64,000 nt of DNA from JAGAJR01 sp048463395 (GCA_048463395.1 DBFWPL010000008.1:68487-132486), one strand, 5' to 3'; positions 42,115 to 51,721 are shown, numbered from the stretch's first letter. Numbers and translations are program-made. The notes: a model not told the origin generated them from the sequence alone.

Positions 42115-43074
42115 ATGGCTTTAAAAACAAAAAGGCTTTTGAAAAAAATGGTGTCTTGGGCGGGGTTGTTTTTCTTTGCGTTGGCTGCGTATATGATTTA
42201 TTCCCAACTTTCAAAGTACAATGCCGAAGATATTAAACAGGCATTGTTCAGTATTCCCCGTCGAAATTTGATTTTAGCCTGTTTAGCTTCTTTTTTCGGG
42301 TATATTGCTTTGTCTTCTTACGATTATCTGGCTTTGCGTTATATCGGCCGCCATTTGTCGCCGTTAAAATGGATTTTTGCCGGATTTATCGGTTTTTCCG
42401 TCAGCAATAATGCCGGGCATGCCATTGTTTCCGGCGGGGCTATTCGTTACCGTTTGTATACAAGGTGGCGGTTTCATGGTTCCGATATTGTGAGGATGGT
42501 TACGTTTTCCGGTTTTACATATTTGGTTGCCTGTTTCTTTTTGATTATCGTGGGATATTTTCTGACGCCTGACCATGCTTTTGGCGAAGGTTCGGTTTCC
42601 AAGTTTACAACAACGCTGACAACGGTTATTTCAGCAATCGGGTTGCTGATTTATTTCGGAGCCAGTTTGTTTTATAAAAAGCCGATTATTATCAAAGATA
42701 TGGAATTTGATATTCCGACTTTCAAAATGGCGTTGGCACAGGTTTTTATCGGCGGAGCGGATATTTTACTGGCGTCTTTGGTGCTGTATTTTTCGTTGAT
42801 TTCGTTTATGGATATTCCGTTTGACGTGTTTATCGGCGTGTTTATCATTGCTCAGGTTTTGGGCGTGTTCAGTCAGGTTCCCGGGGGGTTGGGCGTGTTT
42901 GAAGGGTTGTTCCTTTACATTATTCCGGGGGATAAAGATCCTGTTGCTTTGTTTGGAGCGTTAATTGCCTATCGTGTGATTTATTATCTTTTGCCGTTGG
43001 TGATTTCGGCAGTGGTTCTGTTCTCTTATGAATGGTATCATTCTTATTCAAGAAGAAAACGGTTGGGAAAATAA
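42115..43074 (+). CDS. Lysylphosphatidylglycerol synthase TM/YbhN-like protein
   Basis: 319 residues from the ATG at 42115 (GAAGGA about ten bases upstream). It has roughly eight membrane helices. Family features are GFIGFSVSNNAGHAIVSGGA followed by RYRLYTRW, and QVPGGLGVFEGLFLYIIPG near the end. The flippase half of MprF and the YbhN proteins share this fold. No synthase domain is attached, so a lipid flippase-like role is the safest guess. It lies at the edge of the glycan cluster. Confidence 0.88.
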   Translation: MALKTKRLLKKMVSWAGLFFFALAAYMIYSQLSKYNAEDIKQALFSIPRRNLILACLASFFGYIALSSYDYLALRYIGRHLSPLKWIFAGFIGFSVSNNAGHAIVSGGAIRYRLYTRWRFHGSDIVRMVTFSGFTYLVACFFLIIVGYFLTPDHAFGEGSVSKFTTTLTTVISAIGLLIYFGASLFYKKPIIIKDMEFDIPTFKMALAQVFIGGADILLASLVLYFSLISFMDIPFDVFIGVFIIAQVLGVFSQVPGGLGVFEGLFLYIIPGDKDPVALFGALIAYRVIYYLLPLVISAVVLFSYEWYHSYSRRKRLGK

Positions 43075-43099
43075 AAAATGCGGCTAAATGCCGCATTTT
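43075..43099. terminator. Bidirectional terminator
   Basis: AAAATGCGGC pairs with GCCGCATTTT around TAAAT, between convergent genes. Confidence 0.85.
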
Positions 43100-43101
43100 C
43101 T

Positions 43102-43569
43102 TTAATTGTTTTGGAGAAAGCTGTCGATTTGGTAACGTAAATCGCGGCTAAAACTGTCGGGGTCTGAAACTTCACTTGCCAGAGCTGGAATGTTTGGGAC
43201 TTTTTTGTATCCGAAGGTTTGTCCGTCATCAACGCGGACAAGAACAACTTCCAGAGGCTGGCTTAAATTATAAGTTTCAATAAAGTTGTATTCCTGATCA
43301 TTCTGGTAGTTAATGATAAACAGGCTGTATTGGTCTGAATAATATTGATTGTAAACATCTTCTATCATGGCGATGGTTTGCGGGCAGGCATCGCACGGTT
43401 CATTGTTGTAGAAAATATAAATGATGGATTTGTTATAATTCGGTTCGGATTCCTGAAAATATTCTTCCATATTTTGGTCGGGATTGTATCCGCCCTCGTA
43501 GGTTAATTCCGCATGTAACGGCATGGCAATTGCCAAACCGATTAAAAGTCCCCATAAAATTTTGTACAT
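43102..43569 (-). CDS. Exported thioredoxin-like protein
   Basis: 155 residues from the ATG at 43569 (GGAGAG upstream). A signal peptide (residues 1-21) ends at AMPLHAE. The core has YIFYNNEPCDACPQTIAMIE with a CDAC redox pair at the start of a helix, in keeping with a thioredoxin fold, and KKVPNIPALAS may hold the cis-Pro loop. It should act in the periplasm; its partner is unknown. It overlaps the pepP stop region downstream of that gene, so the two are coupled. Confidence 0.65.
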   Translation of the reverse strand: MYKILWGLLIGLAIAMPLHAELTYEGGYNPDQNMEEYFQESEPNYNKSIIYIFYNNEPCDACPQTIAMIEDVYNQYYSDQYSLFIINYQNDQEYNFIETYNLSQPLEVVLVRVDDGQTFGYKKVPNIPALASEVSDPDSFSRDLRYQIDSFLQNN

Positions 43570-43588
43570 TTCTTCTCTCCAATTTGGG

Positions 43589-45307
43589 TTAGAGAGGAGA
43601 GCAAACATCCTTCAGCCAGTTTTTCTCTTCCGTATTCAGATATTTCTGTATCTTTTTGAAGATGTTTTGATGATAGTTGTTTATCCAGTTTATCTCCTCT
43701 GTATTCAAGAGATATTTATTGATAAGGCGTTTATCAATAGGGGCAAGTGTTAAATATGCAAATTTTAACATTCCCGGATACGGAGCAGAAATCACTTCAA
43801 CCAAATTTTCAATACGGATACCGTAGTGTCCCTCTTTATAATACCCCGGTTCTATGGAGGTTATCATTCCAGCTTCAAGCGGATAACGGCTGCCGGAGGA
43901 GGAAATGCTCAGCGGACCTTCGTGAACGTTTAGAAAACAGCCGACGCCGTGTCCGGTTCCGTGTTGGTAATCCAATCCTTTTTGCCAAAGCGGATTGCGA
44001 GCCAGTGTGTCCAGCTTCATTCCGTTTGTGCCTTGAGGGAAAATTGCGGAACTTAAAGCGATGTGGCCTTTGAGGACGTAAGTGAAATTATCAATCATTT
44101 CTTTTGTCGGTTTGCCAATGGCAATGGTACGGGTAATGTCGGTTGTGCCGTCAAAATATTGTGCTCCGCTGTCTAAGAGCAACAGAGAGCCTTTTTTTAA
44201 TTTCAGATTTGTTTTTTCCTGCGGGCGGTAGTGGACAACGGCTCCGTTGGCTCCGAATCCGGCAATGGTGTCAAAGCTGACGGAGAAGAAGTTTTTACCT
44301 TGTTTGCGGAAGTCGTAAAGCTTATCGACGATATCAAGTTCAGTTTTGCCCAAGCCTTCTTTTTCAAGCCAATGGAGAAAACGGCACACAGCGACACCGT
44401 CACGGAGATGGGCTTTGCGAATACCTTCCAATTCAACCGGATTTTTAACTGCTTTCAGCTTTTGGCAAGGGTCATGAGCGGGGATAAAGTCAATGTGGTG
44501 TTTTTGAGCCAAAAGGGCAATTTTTTGTGAGGTAAAATTTCCGTCGTAACCGATTTTTTGTTTTTTGTAGTTTTTAAGATGTTTTTCCAAATCCTTAAAA
44601 GGGGCAATCGTGAATTGGAAATCTGTCTGAGGAAAGTCAATATTGTCGGCAAATACGGTAATATTACCCAAAATATCAACCAAAGCGGATGTTCTTAAGA
44701 CAGGAGTGTCGGGCAGACAGTTTGAACGCAGGTTTAACAGCCAGGAGACACTGTCGGCGGAACCGATGAAAAATCCGTTCATGAAATGTTTTTTCAGTTC
44801 GACGATAACCTGTCCGAGTTTTTCTTCTGCGGAAATGCCGGAAAATTGCGGTTCATGTTCAAATGCGGAAACGTTTTTCGGGCTGATTTTTTCTCCTTCA
44901 AGGTGATATTGGTCGGCAACAAAATCAAATTTCGGAAGTTCCCTTTGCAATTGTTCAAATTCTCTGATACTTAAGCATTCCGGATTGTAAGCAATTGTCC
45001 ATTTGTCGAACGGTGTTGAATTCTTTTTCAGCCAAGAAACAAGGGTGTCTAGGGTTTTACAAACAACTTGAACTTCGTTGGGATTAACTTCGCGGGCGGC
45101 TTGTATCTCGTATCTGCCGTCGACAAAAAGGTAAGCCGTAACCGATGTAACCAATAGTGTTCCCGCAGAACCCGAAAAACCGGTAAGTTCCATAATTTTG
45201 TTTTCTTCAGGGAGGATGTCTTGTCCGAGAAAGCGATTATTGCGGGTAATCAGTAAAGCGTTGTATTTATGTTTTGGGAGTTGTGTTTGTAAATCTTGAA
45301 GTTTCAT
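43589..45307 (-). CDS. pepP: Aminopeptidase P family protein (M24B)
   Basis: 572 residues with three domains: two creatinase-like N-terminal domains (1-295) and a C-terminal pita-bread M24 domain. Metal ligands are visible in LLLDSGAQYFDGTTDITRT (two Asp), GTGHGVGCFLNVHEG (His), SIEPGYY (Glu) and GIRIENLV (Glu). The length matches the long, eukaryote-like aminopeptidase P. It removes N-terminal residues next to proline in the cytoplasm. It follows prmA with no gap. Confidence 0.93.
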   Translation of the reverse strand: MKLQDLQTQLPKHKYNALLITRNNRFLGQDILPEENKIMELTGFSGSAGTLLVTSVTAYLFVDGRYEIQAAREVNPNEVQVVCKTLDTLVSWLKKNSTPFDKWTIAYNPECLSIREFEQLQRELPKFDFVADQYHLEGEKISPKNVSAFEHEPQFSGISAEEKLGQVIVELKKHFMNGFFIGSADSVSWLLNLRSNCLPDTPVLRTSALVDILGNITVFADNIDFPQTDFQFTIAPFKDLEKHLKNYKKQKIGYDGNFTSQKIALLAQKHHIDFIPAHDPCQKLKAVKNPVELEGIRKAHLRDGVAVCRFLHWLEKEGLGKTELDIVDKLYDFRKQGKNFFSVSFDTIAGFGANGAVVHYRPQEKTNLKLKKGSLLLLDSGAQYFDGTTDITRTIAIGKPTKEMIDNFTYVLKGHIALSSAIFPQGTNGMKLDTLARNPLWQKGLDYQHGTGHGVGCFLNVHEGPLSISSSGSRYPLEAGMITSIEPGYYKEGHYGIRIENLVEVISAPYPGMLKFAYLTLAPIDKRLINKYLLNTEEINWINNYHQNIFKKIQKYLNTEEKNWLKDVCSPL

Positions 45308-46186
45308 CTATACTTTCTCCATTAAAGCGGCACGCCAGTTGTCAATTTCATAGATTTTAACCAGTTTTAATCCTAAATTCTGATGAGCCTTAATTACCCA
45401 ATCTTCCTGATCTCCGACGAATCCGGAAAGGACGCAGTATCCGCCGGTTTTTAAACTTTGATATAAATCCGGAGCCATTTCGATTAAAGGGCGGGCGAGG
45501 ATATTTGAGAGGATGATGTCGTAAGGAGCATTATTTTTTATCAAAGAGGAGTGGTAGCCATCACTGACTTCGGCGGTAATAAATTTTTCCAATCCGTTGT
45601 CTTCGGCGTTTTGTCTGGTTACCCAGACGGCTTCCTCATCAATATCAACTGCCGTAATTTTACAATCATTTCTCCAAAGTTTGGCACAAGCCAGAGAAAG
45701 AATGCCGGAGCCTGTTCCCATATCAAGAATGTTTTGGTGTTTTGCATTGCACTTGTTCAGTTCGCTGATGGCTTTCAGGCAGGATTTTGTGGTTTGGTGC
45801 TCGGAGCCGAAAGCCGTGGCGGCGTAAATGCGGATAGCCAGCTTATCGGTTATCGGAGTTTCTTTTTCGTGAATGCCGTAGATGAGAAAGTCCTCGACTT
45901 CAACAGGAGCAAAACGAATGACGTTGTCTTTCAGCCAGTTTTGGCTTTCAAGGTATTCCAGCGTGTAGGGCGGGAGAGATATGTTTTGGGCGGCGGCGGT
46001 TGTTGTTAAATTTTCTTCGCTGAAATCAATATTTTTGTAGCCGGTGTATTGTTCCATACCGTCGTCGGTGTAATTACAGGCCACGACATCAAAATATTCT
46101 TCTATAAATTTTTCAAGTTCTTCACTAATGCTTTCCTGGGGGTGAAAATTTACCAACCAGCAGCTTCCGCCTTTGTTTGCCGACAT
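45308..46186 (-). CDS. prmA: Ribosomal protein L11 methyltransferase
   Basis: 292 residues. A substrate-binding N-terminal domain (1-100) is followed by a Rossmann methyltransferase with the SAM motif NILDMGTGSGILSLACAKLW, AVDIDEEAVWVTRQNAEDN, and the NPPY-like loop ILSNILARPLIEMAP, typical of PrmA. It trimethylates L11. The start directly follows a divergent region, and its stop abuts pepP, so the two form an operon with the thioredoxin-like gene. Confidence 0.92.
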   Translation of the reverse strand: MSANKGGSCWLVNFHPQESISEELEKFIEEYFDVVACNYTDDGMEQYTGYKNIDFSEENLTTTAAAQNISLPPYTLEYLESQNWLKDNVIRFAPVEVEDFLIYGIHEKETPITDKLAIRIYAATAFGSEHQTTKSCLKAISELNKCNAKHQNILDMGTGSGILSLACAKLWRNDCKITAVDIDEEAVWVTRQNAEDNGLEKFITAEVSDGYHSSLIKNNAPYDIILSNILARPLIEMAPDLYQSLKTGGYCVLSGFVGDQEDWVIKAHQNLGLKLVKIYEIDNWRAALMEKV

Positions 46187-46284
46187 ATTTATTATTCTTC
46201 CTATAAGTTACAATCAATTATTTACTATCCGGGGATTATAGTATATTACTAAACATTATTAAAATACTAAAAAGAGAAGATAAG

Positions 46285-47061
46285 ATGAAAAAAATATCCG
46301 CTTTAATCGCTTTGTTTTCTTTGTCGGCCTGCCTTTATGCCGGCGATATTTCGGTTTTGGAAAGCCGCAAAAGTTTTGTAGAACGCTGGAGTTCCTATCC
46401 GATAACGTATTTTGATCAGGGGAACAAGTTGGTAAAGACTGAGTATATTACCGACAAGGGAATGCCCGTTAACGAGGTTTTGACCGCGTATAAGGGGTAT
46501 ACGGTTGTTGATACCAAAACTTACCGCAAAGATTTTTATGCCGCAGAATATCTGCGTCCGAATATGAACGGAGCGTTGAACGGAGCCTCAATTCCGGTTA
46601 TCTTCAAAAAGAACGAGTTAAAACAGGTAGTCGGACAGGTTGTCATTGATGATGAAAGTTTCTTGTTGGTTCCGACCTATAAAGATAAAAGCGATTTTAT
46701 GGTTTTGGTTAAAAGAGACGGAAGTTTAAGCCGTCATTTGGGCCAAATCCGTTATAAGCGTTTGGTGCTTTTGGATGCCGATTATGTTCCTTATCCTGCC
46801 GATTTGCGTTTGGAACCGGTTACCACTTCCCGTACGGAACAGACCGAGCCCGTTAAAGGTTTTGATATTAAATATGAGGGAATTAAAGCCGACAGAATGG
46901 CATTCACCTATCTTGATTATGCCAATTCTCAGGGAGACAGCGGACGTTTTGAAAATCTGAGCTATCCGAATAAACCGGGAATTATTGATATTCGGGGCGT
47001 GGGAATTAAAGTGCTTGATGCCGGTAAGCAGAAGCTGGATTACATCATTCTGAAAAAATAA
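46285..47061 (+). CDS. Exported hypothetical protein, possible lipoprotein
   Basis: 258 residues. The N-terminus has LIALFSLSACLYAG: the LSAC segment could be a lipobox, or the protein could be cut further on at YAGD by signal peptidase I. The rest is beta-rich with no further cysteine and repeated Tyr (YLRPNMNGALNGASIPVIF, then YVPYPADLRLEP). I recognise no family. It precedes yebC in the same direction, but the 92-base gap makes coupling unlikely. Confidence 0.65.
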   Translation: MKKISALIALFSLSACLYAGDISVLESRKSFVERWSSYPITYFDQGNKLVKTEYITDKGMPVNEVLTAYKGYTVVDTKTYRKDFYAAEYLRPNMNGALNGASIPVIFKKNELKQVVGQVVIDDESFLLVPTYKDKSDFMVLVKRDGSLSRHLGQIRYKRLVLLDADYVPYPADLRLEPVTTSRTEQTEPVKGFDIKYEGIKADRMAFTYLDYANSQGDSGRFENLSYPNKPGIIDIRGVGIKVLDAGKQKLDYIILKK

Positions 47062-47153
47062 ACAGTTTTTCGAAAAAAAACTTGCGGTAGTCGTTGATTT
47101 GCCGTATAACTTCCGTCAGCAAAAAGATAATAAAAGTTTTAAGGAGATTAATA

Positions 47154-47912
47154 ATGTCTGGACACTCCCAGTTTAAAAACATTATGTACCGCAAAGGGGC
47201 TCAGGATGCCAAAAAGGCTAAAGTGTTTGCCAAATTAGCCCGTGATATTACGATTGCCGCCAAGAGCGGGTTGCCGGAACCTGACAAGAACCCTCGCTTG
47301 CGTCTGGCTATTCAGGCTGCCCGTGCAGAAAGCATGCCTAAAGACAATATTGAACGGGCAATTGCCAAAGCTTCCCAGACTGCCGGTGGAAACGATTATG
47401 TCAGTGCCCGTTATGAAGGTTTCGGTCCGGGTAAAGTTGCCGTTATTGTCGAGGCTTTGACCGATAATAAAAACCGTACGGCCGGCAATGTCCGCACGAT
47501 TTTCGGAAAAAGAGGCGGTGCCATGGGTGAAAGCGGTTCCGTTACTTTTAACTTTGAAAGAATCGGTTATATTGCTTATCCGTTATCTGTGGCTGAAGCA
47601 GATAAGATGTTTGAAGCTGCTTTGGAGGCCGGGGCCAATGATGTTGTCAGTGATGACGAAAATCATGAAATTGAGACTTTGCCGGATGATTTGAATGCGG
47701 TTACAGAAGTTTTGGAAAAACAGTTCGGAACGCCTTCTGCCTCCCGTCTGGATTGGAAACCTATGGTAAAAACAGATATTACTGATATGGAAACAGCTCA
47801 GAAGTTTTTGGATTTTGTTGATGCTTTGGAAGATGACGACGATGTTCAAAAGGTATATCATAATGCTGAGTTTTCCGAAGAGGTGTTAGCGAAATTAAAC
47901 GCTGAGGACTAA
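47154..47912 (+). CDS. yebC: YebC/PmpR family translation or transcription factor
   Basis: 252 residues from the ATG at 47154, which has AAGGAG seven bases upstream; a longer frame to 47094 is unsupported. The family start MSGHSQFKNIMYRKGAQDAK is present, with GKVAVIVEALTDNKNRTA and GSVTFNFERIG later. YebC-type proteins act on ribosomes stalled at proline stretches or as regulators. It is directly followed by ruvC, the normal order. Confidence 0.95.
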   Translation: MSGHSQFKNIMYRKGAQDAKKAKVFAKLARDITIAAKSGLPEPDKNPRLRLAIQAARAESMPKDNIERAIAKASQTAGGNDYVSARYEGFGPGKVAVIVEALTDNKNRTAGNVRTIFGKRGGAMGESGSVTFNFERIGYIAYPLSVAEADKMFEAALEAGANDVVSDDENHEIETLPDDLNAVTEVLEKQFGTPSASRLDWKPMVKTDITDMETAQKFLDFVDALEDDDDVQKVYHNAEFSEEVLAKLNAED

Positions 47913-48398
47913 ATGAGGATATTGGGTCTTGATCCGAGTTTGTCGTCAACAGGCTGGGGGATTGTAGAAGTTGAAAATAACCGTTTGAGGTATGTTGCCG
48001 ATGGTTATATCAAGACCGATCCGAAAATGGAATTGCCTGCCCGATTAGCAATTATTCATAAGACTTTGGCTGATGTTATTGAAGCTTATAAGCCGGATGA
48101 AGCCGCTATTGAGCAGGTTTTTTTGAATGATAATCCGATGTCGACAATCAAACTGGGAATGGCTCGCGGGGTGGTTATTTTAGCTCCGGCGTTGTATCAT
48201 ATTCCGGTTTGCGAATATGAACCGACCAAGGTCAAAAAGGCACTGGTCGGTATCGGTCGGGCGGAAAAAAGCCAAGTAGAAACCATGGTTAAAGTTCTTT
48301 TACCGGGGTGTAAGCCGAAAAATAACGACTCTTCCGATGCTTTGGCGATTGCCATTACGCATTATAATTACCGAAAGACCAGAGTTTTGGGCGTTTAA
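47913..48398 (+). CDS. ruvC: Crossover junction endodeoxyribonuclease RuvC
   Basis: 161 residues. Acidic catalytic residues lie in LGLDPSLSSTGWG (Asp7), AAIEQVF (Glu) and NNDSSDALAIAITH (two Asp). It resolves Holliday junctions with RuvAB. It begins immediately after the yebC stop. A broken HD-domain gene now separates it from ruvA. Confidence 0.96.
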   Translation: MRILGLDPSLSSTGWGIVEVENNRLRYVADGYIKTDPKMELPARLAIIHKTLADVIEAYKPDEAAIEQVFLNDNPMSTIKLGMARGVVILAPALYHIPVCEYEPTKVKKALVGIGRAEKSQVETMVKVLLPGCKPKNNDSSDALAIAITHYNYRKTRVLGV

Positions 48399-48417
48399 AT
48401 AAAGCAAGGTATGGGTT

Positions 48418-48594
48418 ATGGAACGGATAAAAGATGATGTTCGGGAGCTGATGTCCGGAGATAACAGCGGGCATGGATTTGACCATGTGGAGCGGGTTTA
48501 TAAAATCGCCGTGAAATGGCTAAAGAAGAAAAAGCCGATGTGGAAATTGTCGCTTTGGCGGTTTTGTTTTTATTTTGTTCTTAAAGTTAAATAA
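48418..48594 (+). pseudogene. Frameshifted, truncated HD-domain hydrolase
   Basis: ATG at 48418 opens a 58-codon frame that begins with a clear HD-domain N-terminus: SGDNSGHGFDHVERVYKIAV. Near 48510-48520 the frame breaks. Dropping into the next frame continues sensibly as MAKEEKADVEIVALAVLF, where LLHD would be expected, so one base has been lost. The rest of the domain is missing. The remnant lies between ruvC and ruvA, and the 66 bases after it hold only AT-rich DNA. Confidence 0.75.
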
Positions 48595-48659
48595 TGATTG
48601 CAGAGGATTATATATTTGTATAATCTCACAACAGAGATTTATTGATTTAAGGTAACGAT

Positions 48660-49340
48660 ATGATTGCAAAATTACGCGGTATTATAGACACAATCGGGGA
48701 AGACTATTGTATTGTTGATGTGAACGGGGTCGGGTATCTGGTCTCAGCATCGTCCCGCACTCTGGCAAAACTTATCAAAGGAAAAGCCTCGGTTTTGCTG
48801 ATTGAAACCGTGGTGAGGGAAGACAGTATTTCCTTGTTTGGTTTTGCCGACGCTTGGGAGAAAGAGTGGTTTTTGACGCTGACGAAAGTTCAAGGCGTGG
48901 GTGCGAAAGTTTGTTTGGCAATATTGTCCGTGCTGACGCCAAATCAACTGGCTCAGGCGGTTTCCGCCCAAGATAAGGCTTCTTTTTCGCGGGCAAGCGG
49001 GGTAGGGCCGAAGCTGGCGGCAAGAATTGTTACCGAATTGAAGGACAAGATTGTAACCGTACCAATCGAATCTGTTGTGAGAAGTGATTTGACGGCAGAG
49101 GAGGATGCGATGGACAAGGAACAGGCCGAGCAGGAAAACAATGCTTATGAAGATGTGATTGCGGTACAGGAAGACAATCAGAGCTCGGTTGAAGATGCGA
49201 TTTCGGCGTTGGTTAATCTGGGGTATCAGCGTTTGGAGGCTTATAAGGCCGTGAATAAGGCGGCGACGAAGGCTCAGAATGCCGATGTTTCGGAATTGAT
49301 TAAACTGGCGTTGAGAGAATTTGCGAATAAAGAAATTTAG
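48660..49340 (+). CDS. ruvA: Holliday junction branch migration protein RuvA
   Basis: 226 residues, slightly longer than usual because of an acidic linker (about 150-180). OB fold (MIAKLRGIIDTIGEDYCIVD), HhH pair with KVQGVGAKVCLAIL and ASGVGPKLAARIVTELKDK, and a C-terminal UBA-like RuvB-binding domain with ISALVNLGYQRLEAYKAVNK. Four copies hold the junction and load RuvB. It lies 12 bases before ruvB. Confidence 0.96.
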   Translation: MIAKLRGIIDTIGEDYCIVDVNGVGYLVSASSRTLAKLIKGKASVLLIETVVREDSISLFGFADAWEKEWFLTLTKVQGVGAKVCLAILSVLTPNQLAQAVSAQDKASFSRASGVGPKLAARIVTELKDKIVTVPIESVVRSDLTAEEDAMDKEQAEQENNAYEDVIAVQEDNQSSVEDAISALVNLGYQRLEAYKAVNKAATKAQNADVSELIKLALREFANKEI

Positions 49341-49352
49341 AGGACTTGACGA

Positions 49353-50429
49353 ATGATTGAGGAGAGAGTGGTTAGCCCGGAAAAACAAGCGGAAGACGAA
49401 CAGGGGAGCGGTATGCCGGTCAGCCTGCGTCCGAACTCCTTGGCGGACTTTGTCGGGCAGCGTCAAGTCTGTGAGAATTTGAAGGTGTTTATTGAGGCGG
49501 CCAAAAAGCGGGGCGAAGCTTTGGACCATGTGCTTTTGTTCGGTCCTCCGGGACTGGGAAAGACAACGCTGGCGTCCATTGTGGCGAAGGAGCTTGGCGT
49601 CGGCTTTCGGGCGACCTCGGCACCAATGATTACAAAATCCGGTGATTTGGCGGCCATTCTGACTAATCTGGAAAAAAACGACGTTTTGTTTATTGATGAG
49701 ATTCATCGTCTTAATCCGGCGATTGAAGAAGTGTTGTATTCGGCAATGGAGGATTTTCAGCTGGATTTGATTATCGGGGAAGGGCCGTCTGCCCGTTCGG
49801 TACGAATCGATTTACAGCCGTTTACGTTGGTGGGGGCGACAACCCGTTCGGGCTTGTTGTCCACACCGTTGAGAGAACGTTTCGGAATCCCGTTGCGGTT
49901 GGATTTTTATTCTCCGGAAGAGTTAGAAAAAATCGTTATCCGCGGAGCCAATCTGTTAGGAATGCCGATTTCTCAGTCCGGAGCGGCAGAGATTGCCAAA
50001 CGCTCGAGAGGAACGCCGCGTGTGGCCGGACGTCTGCTTCGCCGTGTGCGGGACTTTGGGGCGGTGTGCGAGGCTAGTGAAGTTGATACCAAAATCGCCG
50101 ATACGGCGTTAAGGCGTTTGGATGTCGATAATTACGGCTTGGATGCTTTTGACCGCAGATATTTGAACTGCATTGCCAATAATTACGGCGGCGGTCCGGT
50201 CGGAGCGGATACTTTGGCGGCGGCTTTGTCGGAAGAACGGGATACGATTGAAGAAGTGATTGAGCCGTTTTTGCTGAAACTCGGTTTTTTGCAACGGACG
50301 CCGAGAGGTCGGGTGATTTCTGATCTGGGATGTGATTATATCGGTATTCCGAGAGTGAAAAAAGGCGGAGTGAAACCGGCACCGATGCAGTTTGATTTGT
50401 TGAAAGTTATCGAAGAAGAGGAAAACTGA
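49353..50429 (+). CDS. ruvB: Holliday junction DNA helicase RuvB
   Basis: 358 residues. AAA+ motor with LRPNSLADFVGQ, Walker A FGPPGLGKTTLA, Walker B LFIDEIHRL, sensor 1 LVGATTRSG and arginine finger region TPLRERFG, then a winged-helix C-terminus with PFLLKLGFLQRTPRGR. It drives branch migration with RuvA. A one-base gap to ybgC suggests coupling. Confidence 0.97.
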   Translation: MIEERVVSPEKQAEDEQGSGMPVSLRPNSLADFVGQRQVCENLKVFIEAAKKRGEALDHVLLFGPPGLGKTTLASIVAKELGVGFRATSAPMITKSGDLAAILTNLEKNDVLFIDEIHRLNPAIEEVLYSAMEDFQLDLIIGEGPSARSVRIDLQPFTLVGATTRSGLLSTPLRERFGIPLRLDFYSPEELEKIVIRGANLLGMPISQSGAAEIAKRSRGTPRVAGRLLRRVRDFGAVCEASEVDTKIADTALRRLDVDNYGLDAFDRRYLNCIANNYGGGPVGADTLAAALSEERDTIEEVIEPFLLKLGFLQRTPRGRVISDLGCDYIGIPRVKKGGVKPAPMQFDLLKVIEEEEN

Positions 50430-50430
50430 A

Positions 50431-50877
50431 ATGTTTGAGGAAGTTTTACCGCCGCAGGGCAAAAAATTCGGCAAGGTGTTTGCGTTTCCGGTACGAGTGT
50501 ATTATGAGGATACGGATGCCGGCGGTATAGTCTATTATGCCAATTATCTGAAATTTGCCGAGCGGGCAAGAACAGAGTTTGTCCGCAGTCTGGGCGTGTG
50601 TCAGCAGGAAGGACTGGAGAGCGAGGATAAATGCGGATTTACGGTTCGGCATGTGGATATTGACTATAAACTTCCGGCGGTGTTGGATGATGCTTTGGTG
50701 GTTACCTGCGAGGTAACGGAAGCCAAAGGGGCGGGAGCGGAAATGCATCAGGATATTTTCAGGGGAGATAAGCTCTTGGCGACGCTGAACGTGAAACTGG
50801 CGTATTTGAGTCTGGCAAAAAAACGTCCGGTGCGTATTCCCGAAGAATTGCTGAACAAGATTAATTCTTGTGCTTAA
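50431..50877 (+). CDS. ybgC: Tol-Pal-associated acyl-CoA thioesterase YbgC
   Basis: 148 residues, hot-dog fold. The active-site loop YYEDTDAGGIVYYANYLKF contains the catalytic Asp. It hydrolyses short or long acyl-CoA or acyl-ACP and is linked to the Tol-Pal system by its genomic position, as here before tolQ. A gap of 95 bases to tolQ could hold a promoter. Confidence 0.93.
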   Translation: MFEEVLPPQGKKFGKVFAFPVRVYYEDTDAGGIVYYANYLKFAERARTEFVRSLGVCQQEGLESEDKCGFTVRHVDIDYKLPAVLDDALVVTCEVTEAKGAGAEMHQDIFRGDKLLATLNVKLAYLSLAKKRPVRIPEELLNKINSCA

Positions 50878-50972
50878 AATCCCAAAAATTAATTGAAAAT
50901 TTAGTATTTTATGGTAGTTTTCGCTCAAAGATTTGAGAAACGTTTATTTATGCATAAAAAGTGAGTTAAAAA

Positions 50973-51719
50973 ATGGATACACAATCATTAGCAGATGTAA
51001 CGAATACCGCCGCCCAAATGTCCATGTGGGATTTGGTTTGGGCTTCGGACATGGTTACCAAGGTCGTGATGATAGGGTTGATTGCCGCGTCGGTTTGGTC
51101 TTGGGCGATTATTATTGAGAAGTTCGGAACGCTGCGTCAGGTTAAGCAGATGTCAAAGAGGTTTGAAGAGAAATTTTGGTCCGGCGGTTCTCTGGACAGG
51201 CTGTATGATTCCATCGGCAATCGTCCGAGAGACCCGATGTCGGCCATGTTTGTCGCCGCGATGAAGGAGTGGAAACGGACAAATATTCTCAAATCCAAGA
51301 CTGACCGCGGACTGAGAGGCGTTTCTCTGCAACAGCGTATTGAAAAAGCGATGATGGTTTCCATGGATAAGGAGCTTGACGAACTGGATACCCGCATGGG
51401 TTTTTTGGCTTCGACGGGTTCGGTGGCTCCGCTGGTCGGTTTGTTTGGGACGGTTTGGGGTATCATTAACAGTTTTAACGCGATTGCCGTTACACAGAGC
51501 AACTCTTTGTCGGCTATGGCACCGGGGATTGCCGAAGCCTTGTTTACAACGGCGTTTGGTTTGATTGCGGCTATTCCGGCGGTGGTTGCCTATAACAAGA
51601 TTTCTTCCGATATTGACAGATATGCCAAGAGACTGGAAAACTTTATGGCCGAGTTCTCAAGCATTTTGTCCCGCGAGATTGACGATACGGCGATTAAGGC
51701 CGACATGGCAGGAGAATAA
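50973..51719 (+). CDS. tolQ: Tol-Pal system protein TolQ
   Basis: 248 residues of the ExbB/TolQ/MotA family. Three membrane helices: one near residue 30 (VVMIGLIAASVWSWAIII), and two around MGFLASTGSVAPLVGLFGTV and FTTAFGLIAAIPAVVAYNKI. The channel carries family residues in the last two. With TolR it uses the proton gradient to energise TolA for outer-membrane constriction during division. Confidence 0.95.
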   Translation: MDTQSLADVTNTAAQMSMWDLVWASDMVTKVVMIGLIAASVWSWAIIIEKFGTLRQVKQMSKRFEEKFWSGGSLDRLYDSIGNRPRDPMSAMFVAAMKEWKRTNILKSKTDRGLRGVSLQQRIEKAMMVSMDKELDELDTRMGFLASTGSVAPLVGLFGTVWGIINSFNAIAVTQSNSLSAMAPGIAEALFTTAFGLIAAIPAVVAYNKISSDIDRYAKRLENFMAEFSSILSREIDDTAIKADMAGE

Positions 51720-51721
51720 CG

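Noticed and set aside
48744..49706. Long minus-strand frame of 320 codons
   Set aside because: Antisense to ruvA and ruvB, which are certain genes.
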